From: JAPLDB01 sp038206355
GTDB taxonomy: Bacteria > Bacteroidota > Bacteroidia > AKYH767-A > 2013-40CM-41-45
Length of the DNA: 64,000 bases
Assembly: GCA_038206355.1 (NCBI GenBank)
Contig: JBBRAY010000016.1
Location: forward strand, 10,416 to 74,415
Reading direction: 5' to 3'
Within the stretch, counting starts at the first letter, position 1, and every line of letters starts with the position of its first letter. Under the pieces are notes generated by a model. That model did no database searches. It had not been told where the DNA came from and was given only the letters and a program-made list of their open reading frames with translations. Both the position numbers and the translations under genes were made by a program. Of this stretch, positions 19,222 to 28,358 are shown one piece after another.

Positions 19222-20079
19222 TTGGGCACCATCAAAAATTATTTTTCACTGGTAAAATTTTCGCATACGGTTTTTGCATTGCCGTTTGCAGTGATTGGAT
19301 TTTTTCTTGGCGTCAGGCACAATGGCAGCGCGCCTGACTGGATGCTCTTTGTAAAGGTTGTGTTGTGTATGGTATTCGCACGAACTGCAGGCATGGCTTT
19401 TAACAGGTATGCCGACAGAAATGTTGACGCAAAAAATGACCGAACCAAATCGAGAGAAATACCTTCAGGAATAATTTCCTCAAACGCTGCCCTTCTACTA
19501 ATAATTATTTCTGCATTGCTTTTTATTGCAACTACATATTTCATTAATACGATTTGTTTCTACCTCTCCCCTGTTGCGCTTGCCGTTATTTTCGGATATT
19601 CCTTAACAAAAAGATTTACTGCCCTTTGTCATTTTATACTGGGATTGGGATTATCCCTTGCGCCAATAGGTGCTTATCTTGCTGTAACCGGCAAGTTCGA
19701 TATGCTTCCTGTTCTCTTTTCTGTCAGCGTATTAACCTGGGTAAGCGGTTTCGATATTATTTATGCTTTACAGGACGAAGAGTTTGACAAACAAAATAAA
19801 CTGTTCTCTGTCCCGGCAGCTGTTGGAAAAAAAACGGCGTTGATGATTTCAAAAGCTGCACATTTTGCTGCAGCATTTTTTATTATTACAGCAGGAATTA
19901 TAGGTGAAATGACCATGTGGTACTGGGCGGGAACTATAGTTTTTACCGGCTTACTTGTCTATCAGCATTCACTCGTTAAACCGGATGATTTAAGAAAAGT
20001 AAATGTCGCATTTTTCACAACCAATGGAATTGCCAGCGTTGTCTTTTCCGTTTTTGTTTTGATTGATCTATTACATTAA
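19222..20079 (+). CDS. UbiA family prenyltransferase (4-hydroxybenzoate polyprenyltransferase-like)
   Basis: Integral membrane prenyltransferase of 285 residues with about eight hydrophobic helices. The first Asp-rich motif is AFNRYADRNVDAKNDRTKSR (near residues 63-82). The second is in FDIIYALQDEEFDKQNKLFS (near 178-197). These bind the magnesium-diphosphate of the prenyl donor. The N-terminus FSLVKFSHTVFALPFAVIGF is typical of the UbiA subgroup that Bacteroidota use for quinone synthesis, likely menaquinone by the futalosine route (MqnP-like); this last point is inferred. The start is a TTG at 19222, chosen because it gives the conserved N-terminus; it lies just past a terminator, so its promoter may be inside or close to that hairpin. 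Confidence 0.87.
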   Translation: MGTIKNYFSLVKFSHTVFALPFAVIGFFLGVRHNGSAPDWMLFVKVVLCMVFARTAGMAFNRYADRNVDAKNDRTKSREIPSGIISSNAALLLIIISALLFIATTYFINTICFYLSPVALAVIFGYSLTKRFTALCHFILGLGLSLAPIGAYLAVTGKFDMLPVLFSVSVLTWVSGFDIIYALQDEEFDKQNKLFSVPAAVGKKTALMISKAAHFAAAFFIITAGIIGEMTMWYWAGTIVFTGLLVYQHSLVKPDDLRKVNVAFFTTNGIASVVFSVFVLIDLLH

Positions 20080-20239
20080 TTTCTTCTCTCTCAAATATGT
20101 AATTTTCAATTTCGTTATGTTGTTATATCAATATTAAATTTTAAGATTTTTGTCACCACTTCAATCACTTTCACGTATTTTGTGAACTTTCAGCAATAAT
20201 TTACTTCTATTAAATAACCAACTCTTTAAAATTGAGAAA

Positions 20240-21193
20240 ATGAAAAATCGATTGATGTTAATTTGCCTTGCTGCGCTGATCGGATTCTCCGTATCGTGTA
20301 AAAAGAAAGATGAAGACTCTGCAACACTGGATGAAAAAACCAAACAATTCAATGACGACGGAGACCGTTACAAAAATGCATCTGACCGCGCCAATGATGA
20401 TGTGAATTCTGCTATTGATCATTATCCCATACTTTCAGGAGGAATTCTAAGACCGTCAGCATTTGGTTCAGCCCTATGTGGACTAACAATAGATACTACT
20501 CAGTTGACAAGTAATATATTAATACTGAATTTTGACGGAGTAACGTACTGCGGATCACCTTCTCATCTTCGTGAAGGACAAATTAAAGTTCAGCTCACTT
20601 CAGGAAATAACTGGAGTGAAGCAAATGCCGTGTTGACAATTACTTACATTAATTTCAAAGTGACATATTTTACCAACAACCAACCCCATACGGTTAACTT
20701 TAATGGCGTGAAAACGCTTACCAATGTAAACGGCCATGACTGGCCGGGATGGCTGACAGGAACTGCAACAATAAAATACAGTGAACGTGCACTTGGCATT
20801 CAGGCAGATTTCGACAATGGTAATCATGCTGTTTGGAACAGCGCCCGCCTTACGACCTGGGATTACAACAATACTTCATATATAATTACTTTTACTGCAA
20901 TAGGTGATTCTACGGTAAACGGTCACGGTGCTACTGATTCATGGGGAAGTAACCGTTATGGCTATGATTTTACATCCTACTACAATTCAAAACTTGTTTC
21001 CAATACTTACTGCGGATTATGGAAACCCATTTCAGGTGAACTGGTTCATCAGGTTAACAATAGAAATTATACGATTACACTTGGCGTGAATCCCGATGGC
21101 TCGCCACATTCAGGAGCCTGCGGTTATGGTTTCAAAATTACATGGACACCTGAGGGAGGAAGTCAGACTTCAAAGGTGTTTATCTACTGGTAA
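20240..21193 (+). CDS. Lipoprotein of unknown function (paralogue of the one at 50.0 kb)
   Basis: A 317-residue lipoprotein: MKNRLMLICLAALIGFSVSC with the lipidated Cys at 20, then KKKDED. A short helical, charged region (residues 25-65) is followed by a beta-rich domain with spaced cysteines, aromatic residues and Asn/Gly turns (REGQIKVQLTSGNNWSEA, VNFNGVKTLTNVNGHDWPGW, NYTITLGVNPDGS). The 50.0-kb lipoprotein has the same order of blocks: a CxxxxIDT start, R-x-G-x-I-x-V, a TxTN motif, a WNS-R segment and a final TI...TYxI strand. No catalytic residues are seen. Probably faces the outside from the outer membrane. Confidence 0.75.
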   Translation: MKNRLMLICLAALIGFSVSCKKKDEDSATLDEKTKQFNDDGDRYKNASDRANDDVNSAIDHYPILSGGILRPSAFGSALCGLTIDTTQLTSNILILNFDGVTYCGSPSHLREGQIKVQLTSGNNWSEANAVLTITYINFKVTYFTNNQPHTVNFNGVKTLTNVNGHDWPGWLTGTATIKYSERALGIQADFDNGNHAVWNSARLTTWDYNNTSYIITFTAIGDSTVNGHGATDSWGSNRYGYDFTSYYNSKLVSNTYCGLWKPISGELVHQVNNRNYTITLGVNPDGSPHSGACGYGFKITWTPEGGSQTSKVFIYW

Positions 21194-21216
21194 TCCAAAA
21201 GAATTTGTAATGGAAC

Positions 21217-21248
21217 AATCGCCTCGACAATGGGGCGATTTTTTTTTG
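21217..21248 (+). terminator. Rho-independent terminator after the 20-kb lipoprotein gene
   Basis: AATCGCC / GGCGATT form a 7-bp stem with a T run of at least eight. It lies 24 bases after the stop codon at 21193 and just before the convergent end of the Kazal-like gene. Confidence 0.8.
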
Positions 21249-21251
21249 CAC

Positions 21252-21752
21252 CTATTCAGTAATCCTGATAATCTTCCTGACCTTCTTATTCCCACCCACG
21301 GTAACAATAAGTACGTAGATACCTCTGCGAAAAGTTTGTAACTGATAAATTTCATACGGATTGGCATCCTGGATCACCTGCTCTGGCAATGAAGTTTCAA
21401 AAAGGCGTTTATACATCAGTGTCCCAAAACTATTGTAAATCGTTAACGTTGCCGATCCCGGATACTTCATATAAATGCGAAGGTGTGCCGGTATGGTAGC
21501 ATCTGAGGTACTCACCGTTGGATAAACGTCTATGTCGAAGTCATCGCAGATGGTATTTGAAGTCCAGAAATTAATTCCTCCCCACCAGTAGGCTGCATCG
21601 CTGTTTCTGTAAGTAACACCGTCACAACCGCAAACAGGATTATAATCTGTGGTAATGATGTGGAACTTATCCTTTCCACGATACTCATCCACACAATCAG
21701 TTTGCGCCGATGCGATGAAAGGGAATAAAAATATCAATGCTAATTTCTTCAT
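21252..21752 (-). CDS. Small secreted protein with Kazal-like segment and possible T9SS tail
   Basis: 166 residues with signal peptide MKKLALIFLFPFIASAQ. Residues about 37-70 read YNPVCGCDGVTYRNSDAAYW followed by a Cys, close to the Kazal inhibitor signature (PVCG-x-DG-x-TY-x-N) but with few cysteines. The second half is a beta domain (SATLTIYNSFGTLMYKRLFE) ending in RGIYVLIVTVGGNKKVRKII, which resembles a T9SS sorting domain, although a VYPT replaces the usual YPNP. An inhibitor role, for example against serine peptidases, is plausible but unproven. Single gene, convergent with the lipoprotein gene. Confidence 0.7.
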   Translation of the reverse strand: MKKLALIFLFPFIASAQTDCVDEYRGKDKFHIITTDYNPVCGCDGVTYRNSDAAYWWGGINFWTSNTICDDFDIDVYPTVSTSDATIPAHLRIYMKYPGSATLTIYNSFGTLMYKRLFETSLPEQVIQDANPYEIYQLQTFRRGIYVLIVTVGGNKKVRKIIRITE

Positions 21753-21900
21753 TTATAATACCCCAAAGATACGAAGAAGAAGGCAGGATGTATAACGCAC
21801 GATTCAGAATGAAGGCTGAACGATTCACGATTATTAAATATTCAGTCTAAATTATATGAAGACAGTACTTTGAATGTTACAGTTTACAGGCTGCTTCGAA

Positions 21901-21933
21901 TTACTCAATGACGAATGACTCAATGACGGCTGT
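21901..21933 (-). repeat. AACAGCC-family element downstream of rluD
   Basis: On the minus strand this reads ACAGCCGTCATTGAGTCATT followed by CGTCATTGAGTAA. It is nearly identical to 7029-7050 and 46638-46660. It begins nine bases past the rluD stop codon. Confidence 0.55.
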
Positions 21934-21941
21934 CCGTCTGT

Positions 21942-22979
21942 TTATTGCTTTTCGGCTGTATATTTCCTCCACTTCGCCAGCACAGCTTCAAAATCGTTTG
22001 CGAGTTTTGATTCAAAAAATACTTCCTTGCGTGATCTCGGATGAATAAATCCAATTGTAGCTGCATGTAAAGCCTGGCGTGGAATCATCTCAAAACAATT
22101 TTCTACAAATTGTTTGTATTTGGTAAATGTAGTTCCCTTCAAAATTTTATCACCACCATATTCATTGTCATTGAAAATCGGGTGTCCGATGTGTTTCATA
22201 TGGACACGGATTTGATGCGTTCGACCTGTTTCCAGTTTACAACGAATGAGTGTGACATATCCGAACCGCTCCACCACCTGATAATGCGTAACAGCATGTT
22301 TTCCATGTTCACCATCGGGAAAAACATCCATCACTTTTCTGTCCTTTAGATTTCGACCGATGTTGCCGGTAACAGTTCCTGATTCTGTTTTAAAATCACC
22401 CCATACCAATGCGAGGTAGTTGCGGTGTATGGTGCGTTCGAAAAATTCCTTTGCCAGTGCATTCATCGCAAGTTCCGTTTTTGCAATGACCAACAGACCG
22501 GAAGTATTTTTATCAATTCGGTGCACAAGTCCGGGCCGGTGCATCATGGTTGGATTCTGCGGCAGATTCTGAAAATGAAATGCAAGTGCATTCACCAGCG
22601 TTCCTGAATAATGTCCGTATGCAGGATGTACGACCAATCCCGCAGACTTGTTAACGATGATGATATCCTCGTCCTCAAAAATAATATCAATGGGAATGTC
22701 CTGCGGTATGACTTCAAACTCGCGCACCGGTTCAGGAAGTACGATTACGATTTCGTCTAATGGTTTTACCTTGTAACTTGAACGAACAGGTCTACCATTG
22801 ACAAGAATACAGTCTGCATCGCAGGCATTTTGTAACCTGTTGCGTGATGAGTTTTCAATCCTGCTCATCAGGTATTTGTCAATACGCAACGGTGTTTTCC
22901 CCTTCTCTACCGTGATGCGGTAATGTTCGTAGAGCTCTTCCTGCTCGCCGGTATCGGTAATTTCCTTTTCTTCTTCCAT
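21942..22979 (-). CDS. rluD: Ribosomal large subunit pseudouridine synthase, RluD type
   Basis: Converts specific uridines in helix 69 of 23S rRNA to pseudouridine. 345 residues. An S4 RNA-binding domain comes first (LRIDKYLMSRIENSSRNRLQ, about residues 31-95). The catalytic RluA-fold domain contains HRIDKNTSGLLVIAK with the essential Asp, and downstream GRTHQIRVHMKHIGHPI. An acidic 25-residue N-terminal extension (MEEEKEITDTGEQEELYE) precedes S4. It is the last gene of a minus-strand group, ddl - PASTA - T9SS protein - rluD. Distinguishing RluD from other RluA-family members rests on the S4 domain and length. Confidence 0.9.
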   Translation of the reverse strand: MEEEKEITDTGEQEELYEHYRITVEKGKTPLRIDKYLMSRIENSSRNRLQNACDADCILVNGRPVRSSYKVKPLDEIVIVLPEPVREFEVIPQDIPIDIIFEDEDIIIVNKSAGLVVHPAYGHYSGTLVNALAFHFQNLPQNPTMMHRPGLVHRIDKNTSGLLVIAKTELAMNALAKEFFERTIHRNYLALVWGDFKTESGTVTGNIGRNLKDRKVMDVFPDGEHGKHAVTHYQVVERFGYVTLIRCKLETGRTHQIRVHMKHIGHPIFNDNEYGGDKILKGTTFTKYKQFVENCFEMIPRQALHAATIGFIHPRSRKEVFFESKLANDFEAVLAKWRKYTAEKQ

Positions 22980-23060
22980 GAATAGCGATGCGTTAATAAT
23001 TGTCCTTTAACCGGTTTCCTAAAAATAAAACGTTCCTAAAAAAATTGAATTCTGAAACTG

Positions 23061-24935
23061 TTAGTGAAGAACAACAAGTCTTTTCCCTTCAGTGTAACTT
23101 TTCTTTTCATCCTGTATCCTCACAAAGTAAACACCATCCGGCAGGAATGTAACATCCAGTTCTGTGATCTGGCCAGGGACAGGATTTGGGAAGGAAGTAC
23201 TAAATACATTTTGGCCCAATGCACTATATATGGAAATCGAATTTATTGCATATTGGCTGCTGCTTATAGCCACTTTACCTTTTACCGGATTCGGATACAA
23301 CTTAAATTGTGAATCTGATTTTGCAATTTCATCCACATCTATTGTAAGTTTCCCTCCAAAGATCGGCCGCATCATCCATGATCCCCGAATAGATGACTGC
23401 ACCCATTGATTATTAAATTCCAGAAACATTTTAGTGTGCGAATCTGTATTGTGGTCAACGCCAATGCCTATTTCATTGATGGAACTTTGTATGATGCCGA
23501 AATAATGTGTTCCTGCCGATACCCACATGGCTGAATCAAAATAATAATCTACAAAACCATTAATCGAATCATTGTATTGTGGCTTCTGATCTATCGTCTG
23601 ATGAACCAGGTTTGCTGTATTGGCCGATACATTTACATTATCCCACATGCAGATGGAAAATAAATCCTGCCCCACATTTCTTCCCCAGTGGTTAAAAAAT
23701 ATTTGTATGCCAAGTAATGAGTCAGCCATTTTAACATCAAACTGATAGGCATATTTTGCATAGTTCACGTGTACACCCGTTGCTGATTCAGCAGAGCCAT
23801 CATCATAAGCATAGTAGTTGTAAAAGTGCTGTGTGAAATAACTTGCGTCATTGGATGAATCACCTGCTGCAAGTCCTGAAAAAGAATGTTTGATCGTAAA
23901 GTCTGTCATGTCGCCTGAGGTCACATCAAATACATTCGCAGGAAGGTTGATTCCAAAACTGTCAATACTGTTTTGAACCGGGCTGAGATCAGAAGTTGAT
24001 TGCCCGCCAAAAATTACTGCACCGGCCCTTGTCCTGATGGTATCATTTAATGCCAGAGACGTTGATCCGGTGAAAGTATAAAGCCTGACAAGGTCGCTGA
24101 TGTTTGCTTTAACAGCATTATTGCCCAAGGCCACTTCATTTTTATAATGTGAATAAGGCATGGCAGTAAAATCTTTCAGGTATGACTGCACAGGAAATAA
24201 CAAAGAGATTTCCTGGAGTGCCTGCGTGGCAGTTTCATTTGCTTTGAGACGGACATAATCAATATTCCAGTGGTCCCTGTTACCGTTCGGCGTACCATAA
24301 TTATAAAACCTGAATTTAAATCGCTCCCAGAAATAATCCGGATTTGTGAGCTTAATCCTGACCGCTGCAAAAGCTGAATCAGGCCTTCCATTCTCCCTCC
24401 AGACATTCACCCATGAAGAATCTACGCCATTGAAACTATAAAACTGTAAACAGAGAGAATCGCCGTCTTCCGGTTCATCACCCAGTCCCTGCGGTTGAAA
24501 ATAAAAACTGAAATAAACCGAGTCGGATGCACTCACAACTGAAAGATCTATAGGCCTTGAAGTAAGGTAATCGCAAATAACAGGTGTTGCAGAAGTGCTG
24601 TTGCTGTCATGTGGTTCACCGAATCTGTTTATTCCGTCAAACGTCGCAACACCGATGGTAACAGGTGTATCGCAATATGTCCGGTTGATAAATACGTCAC
24701 TGTCCATCCACAACTGCGTATTCGGATAAATGCCCTGACCTGAGAAATCATCCTGGAATGGAAGAGACAATGCGCTCTGCGTTCGTTTTAATCCGGACTG
24801 GTCGCCAACAGGACTTTTTCGCAGGTATTCTTTTATTACAGGATTGTTAGAAAGCGGAAACTCGATTTCCTGTGCTACAGAAAAAAATCCCGGAACCAGG
24901 AGTATTATAAAGACAGAAAAAAATTTATTCATCAT
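23061..24935 (-). CDS. Secreted T9SS-sorted protein of unknown function
   Basis: About 624 residues from the ATG at 24935; a TTG one codon further upstream is also open. The signal peptide is MNKFFSVFIILLVPGFFSVA. The mature part is beta-rich, with LPFQDDFSGQGIYPNTQLWM at the start and a DHWNIDYVRLKANE segment near 230, which resembles jelly-roll or MAM-like folds. I cannot assign a function. It ends in a T9SS type A domain (KLYPNPVKGKVAISSS, ending EGKRLVVLH). The gene sits 15 bases downstream of the PASTA gene and upstream of rluD, so it is probably in the ddl transcript. Confidence 0.8.
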   Translation of the reverse strand: MMNKFFSVFIILLVPGFFSVAQEIEFPLSNNPVIKEYLRKSPVGDQSGLKRTQSALSLPFQDDFSGQGIYPNTQLWMDSDVFINRTYCDTPVTIGVATFDGINRFGEPHDSNSTSATPVICDYLTSRPIDLSVVSASDSVYFSFYFQPQGLGDEPEDGDSLCLQFYSFNGVDSSWVNVWRENGRPDSAFAAVRIKLTNPDYFWERFKFRFYNYGTPNGNRDHWNIDYVRLKANETATQALQEISLLFPVQSYLKDFTAMPYSHYKNEVALGNNAVKANISDLVRLYTFTGSTSLALNDTIRTRAGAVIFGGQSTSDLSPVQNSIDSFGINLPANVFDVTSGDMTDFTIKHSFSGLAAGDSSNDASYFTQHFYNYYAYDDGSAESATGVHVNYAKYAYQFDVKMADSLLGIQIFFNHWGRNVGQDLFSICMWDNVNVSANTANLVHQTIDQKPQYNDSINGFVDYYFDSAMWVSAGTHYFGIIQSSINEIGIGVDHNTDSHTKMFLEFNNQWVQSSIRGSWMMRPIFGGKLTIDVDEIAKSDSQFKLYPNPVKGKVAISSSQYAINSISIYSALGQNVFSTSFPNPVPGQITELDVTFLPDGVYFVRIQDEKKSYTEGKRLVVLH

Positions 24936-24950
24936 CAATCTGATTTCATT

Positions 24951-25712
24951 TTAACGGAGAAAAATATCTACCGCTTCTCCTTGCTTGATCGTTGCGATTC
25001 CATCCGCTTCCGGGATTTGCTTGAAGACGATTGCAGTCTCCTGATTTTTTACACCGGGGTCAAAGGTAATGGTTCCGATATTAAGGGACGATCCTTTCAA
25101 TACAAACAACGCTTCACCTCTTGTAAGTGAGACGAGGTTAGGAACATTAACTTCGGCATTTCCCAAACCATCGCCCAGCACGAGGTCTATGGATGAACCT
25201 TTGTAAATTTCTGTGCCCGGTGCAATATCGCTTCCTTTATAGGTTTGCGCAAGGACAGCATTTTTAGCAAGGTCCGGTTTATAAATCGTTTGCCCCGCTC
25301 TCAATCCAAATGTTTGCAGAATCGCTTCAGCTTGCCGGTAAGATACGTCAATAAGGTCAGGCATTTTCACTTTGGGTGGCTTGGAAGAATTTACGGTGAG
25401 ATAAATGGTCCTGTTCTCTTTTACTTTAGAATCGGGCTTCGGATCCTGTTCGATCACCGTTCCGGGCGCCCTTCCGTCCTGAAAAAGGGAGTCAATGATT
25501 TTATATTGCAGGTGTTTGTCTTTGATAAACCGTACCAGTTTTTCTTCCGTAAGTCCACGCACATCAGGAACGGTAATGCTTTCACCATGGTGCGTATAAT
25601 CGTTTAGCCAGTTGTACAGGATAAACAAAGATGCGGAAACCATGATCACCATGGTGAGCAAACTGAACAGAAAGGTCCTGCTTTTAATAAATTTTCCAAA
25701 GTTGCCTAACAT
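24951..25712 (-). CDS. Single-pass membrane protein with three PASTA domains
   Basis: 253 residues. A short N-terminus (MLGNFGKFIKSRTFLF) and one membrane helix at about 16-36 are followed by three PASTA domains starting at TVPDVRGLTEEKLVRFI (near 43), KMPDLIDVSYRQAEAIL (near 115) and VNVPNLVSLTRGEALFVL (near 188). PASTA domains bind peptidoglycan or muropeptides. There is no kinase or transpeptidase domain, unlike the classic PASTA kinases and PBPs. The gene starts three bases after ddl, so a role in sensing or organising periplasmic peptidoglycan together with precursor synthesis is a fair inference. Confidence 0.88.
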   Translation of the reverse strand: MLGNFGKFIKSRTFLFSLLTMVIMVSASLFILYNWLNDYTHHGESITVPDVRGLTEEKLVRFIKDKHLQYKIIDSLFQDGRAPGTVIEQDPKPDSKVKENRTIYLTVNSSKPPKVKMPDLIDVSYRQAEAILQTFGLRAGQTIYKPDLAKNAVLAQTYKGSDIAPGTEIYKGSSIDLVLGDGLGNAEVNVPNLVSLTRGEALFVLKGSSLNIGTITFDPGVKNQETAIVFKQIPEADGIATIKQGEAVDIFLR

Positions 25713-25715
25713 CGG

Positions 25716-26822
25716 TTATTCATAATTGGTTTTCAGTTTTATTTCTTCTGCATGTCGCGCCAATGCAAGCGAAATGAGGCGGTCAATTAATTCAGGATAA
25801 GCAATGCCACTCAACTCCCATAGCTTAGGGTACATACTGATGCTCGTAAATCCCGGCAATGTATTTATTTCATTCAGAACAAAGTCACCATTTTCCTTCA
25901 GGAAAAAATCCACGCGTGACAAACCCTCACAACATAAAACTTTAAATGCCTTGATGGCTTGCTGCTGCACATTTTTGATTTCTGATTCTGATAACTGAGC
26001 CGGTGCAGAAAGCAATGCGCCCTTTTCATCAATGTATTTTGCTTTGTATGAATAAAAACTACCCTGCGGAATAACTTCCCCCGGAACAGATGCAATTACG
26101 TCCTCATTTCCCAACACAGCTACTTCTATTTCCCTTCCTTTAATACTTTCTTCAATTAAAATTTTGCGGTCGAACAGGAAAGCCTCTTTCAGTGCTGCAT
26201 CAAACTCGGATGAAGAAGTCACCTTGCTCACGCCCACAGATGAACCGGCATTGGCTGGCTTTACAAACATGGGTAAACCAAGTTCCATTTTAACGTCTTC
26301 AAAATTCAATCCTGCTATGTCTTTTTTTGTAACGCACAACCATTTTGCAACAGCTATTCCCGAATCCCTCCACAATCGTTTCGCAACATCTTTATCCATT
26401 CCCATCGCTGAACCCATTACGCTACATCCTACAAATGGGATGTTGAGTAATTTCAGCAGACCCTGGATGGTTCCATCTTCGCCAAAAGAGCCATGTAAAA
26501 CCGGAAACACCACGTCAACGGCGTCAATTGTTTTTCCGCTTGTAACATTAAGCAACATGCTGCTTGAATCAGTAGGGATTAATGTGACCTCCACATTACT
26601 GTTGTTGAGCTTTATTAGTTTCGGGTTATTTTCATTCAGTAAATAGTGCGACTGATCATTCAGGTACCACTTGCCGCTTTTATCAATCCCGATGAGCAGC
26701 AATTCATATTTCTCTTTGTCAATTGCATTGATCACACTTTTGGCTGATTGTAACGAAACTTCGTGTTCCGCAGACTTACCACCGAATAGAATAGCGACTT
26801 TTATTTTTCGACTTGAATTCAT
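25716..26822 (-). CDS. ddl: D-alanine--D-alanine ligase
   Basis: Cytoplasmic ATP-grasp enzyme that joins two D-Ala for the peptidoglycan pentapeptide. 368 residues, normal for the family. The N-terminal motif is LFGGKSAEHEVSLQSAKSV. The ATP-grasp core has PANAGSSVGVSKV, and the metal-binding end is FVLNEINTLPGFTSISMYP, with the conserved Asn and Glu. It is the first gene of the ddl-PASTA-T9SS-rluD group. A -7-like box (TAACTTTG on the minus strand, 26939-26946) lies upstream, and the whole type I repeat element at 26833-26937 would be in its 5' leader. Confidence 0.95.
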   Translation of the reverse strand: MNSSRKIKVAILFGGKSAEHEVSLQSAKSVINAIDKEKYELLLIGIDKSGKWYLNDQSHYLLNENNPKLIKLNNSNVEVTLIPTDSSSMLLNVTSGKTIDAVDVVFPVLHGSFGEDGTIQGLLKLLNIPFVGCSVMGSAMGMDKDVAKRLWRDSGIAVAKWLCVTKKDIAGLNFEDVKMELGLPMFVKPANAGSSVGVSKVTSSSEFDAALKEAFLFDRKILIEESIKGREIEVAVLGNEDVIASVPGEVIPQGSFYSYKAKYIDEKGALLSAPAQLSESEIKNVQQQAIKAFKVLCCEGLSRVDFFLKENGDFVLNEINTLPGFTSISMYPKLWELSGIAYPELIDRLISLALARHAEEIKLKTNYE

Positions 26823-26832
26823 GGCTTGTGTA

Positions 26833-26937
26833 GATGATTAGTTGACTGGTTTATTGGTTGATATATACCGTTCAATAGAAACAACGATGCGGCTGTTTCC
26901 AATCAACACAATCAACTAATCAACTAATTTACCAACC
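26833..26937. repeat. AACAGCC-family element with GTTGATTAG arms (upstream of ddl)
   Basis: The left arm GATTAGTTGACTGGTTTATTGG-like segment (26837-26862) can pair with the right arm AATCAACTAATCAACTAATT-like segment (26901-26937). Near the centre the minus strand carries AAACAGCC (26891-26898). The element lies between the ddl start codon and a TAACTTTG box, so it would be transcribed as leader RNA. Confidence 0.55.
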
Positions 26938-27040
26938 GCAAAGTTAATTTTTAGAAAGCATGCGATCCGTGACGCTAAAATGTTTTTCAGAGATGTTTTG
27001 TTAATAGTAACTACAAGTAATAAGAGAAAAAACCTTCAAT

Positions 27041-28228
27041 TTATTCTTTCACCAACCTGTGCACATAACTATGCTTGTTCAACTCCGCCCTCACACAATA
27101 AATTCCTGAAGCCAAATTGTGCGCATCAACCCTCAACTCACCTTCAAATTTCCGGTTTATAAAAATCATTTTTCCGTCTTCGGAATAAACAGAAAGCAAC
27201 ACAGGATATTTTGAGTGAACATTAAAAAAGTCGTGAACGGGATTTGGAAAAATTTCTATTCCGGATTCTTCAAATGACAATTCATTTATTCCGTCTAAAC
27301 TATCAGGTGAGTATTCCCAATTCGTTATTCCCTGAATGGCGCCGGCGCCGGTTACGATAGAATCTCCTGCGCAGATATATCCGCGATTATTGATTGAGAA
27401 TGACATGGCTGAAACACGAAGCGATCCGGGAAAATTCAGTTTCTGATTCCACGAATCAACAATTGGGTTGTATTGCCATAATTCATCGGTAATAATTACA
27501 TTTCCCAATCCTATTCCAACATATCCCTTCTGATCCAACACAAAACAAGATCCACGTGAAATTTGCCCTCCGCCAAAATCTGCTTTTGAAACCCAGGAAT
27601 TCGTCATGGCATCATATTCATAAAAATCATTGTACTGTTGTCCGACATTCTCACCTGTCCCGATGTATCCTTTGCCTCCAATACTAAATCCAATTGCATA
27701 GCATCTTGGTAATCCGGGAAAAGGAGACTTTGAAACCCAAATATTTGTTTGTGGATCAAATTCCCAAAAGTCACTTGTTAATGCAGAATTGGAAATGCCG
27801 GTGCCGACAAAACCTTTATTGCCGATACTAAATGCTACCGTATTGGTAATCTGATTTGGGAAATCTGCTTTTTGAATCCATGTATTTGCAATCGGATTGT
27901 ATTCCCAAAAATCTTTGCCGGTTCCAACAGAAACCCAACCGCCTCCTACATATCCTTTACCATCTGCTTCAAATCCAAAAGCAGCCGTCCTTTCAACTCC
28001 GGGAAGATCAGCAACCTGAGTCCAGCTATCTGTAAACGGATCGTAGCTCCAAAAATCTTTGAATACACCTCCCTGCTGGTGGTAACCGGTTCCAACGTAC
28101 CCTTTTTGATTAATTGCAAAAGCGACTCCACTTCTCCGCTGACCGATAAAATCTGCTTTCTGTATCCACTGGTCACCACTCGCATTTATGGTAATGCTTA
28201 GTAATAATGCTACAGGAATTATTTTCAT
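27041..28228 (-). CDS. Secreted Kelch-repeat protein with T9SS sorting domain
   Basis: 395 residues. After a short signal peptide (MKIIPVALLLSITINASG) come six or seven Kelch-type blades of about 47 residues, each with the pattern GKGYVG(T/G)G ... DFWEY(N/D)P ... W.(Q/S)KA(D/N)FPG. This predicts a beta-propeller. The C-terminus is a short T9SS domain (EIFPNPVHDFFNVHSK, ending YVHRLVKE). No galactose oxidase active-site residues are evident, so a binding or structural role is more likely than an enzymatic one. It appears to be a single-gene unit. Confidence 0.88.
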   Translation of the reverse strand: MKIIPVALLLSITINASGDQWIQKADFIGQRRSGVAFAINQKGYVGTGYHQQGGVFKDFWSYDPFTDSWTQVADLPGVERTAAFGFEADGKGYVGGGWVSVGTGKDFWEYNPIANTWIQKADFPNQITNTVAFSIGNKGFVGTGISNSALTSDFWEFDPQTNIWVSKSPFPGLPRCYAIGFSIGGKGYIGTGENVGQQYNDFYEYDAMTNSWVSKADFGGGQISRGSCFVLDQKGYVGIGLGNVIITDELWQYNPIVDSWNQKLNFPGSLRVSAMSFSINNRGYICAGDSIVTGAGAIQGITNWEYSPDSLDGINELSFEESGIEIFPNPVHDFFNVHSKYPVLLSVYSEDGKMIFINRKFEGELRVDAHNLASGIYCVRAELNKHSYVHRLVKE

Positions 28229-28358
28229 AATGGTTGTTATCCGTTAGGTTAGTAAAAACCATCAACGAAAGATCAACGAATTTATTGATCAAGTGGTAAA
28301 ATTTACACAGCCACATCAGGTCGCTATTTCTATATTAGCACATATTCGTATTTAGTAT

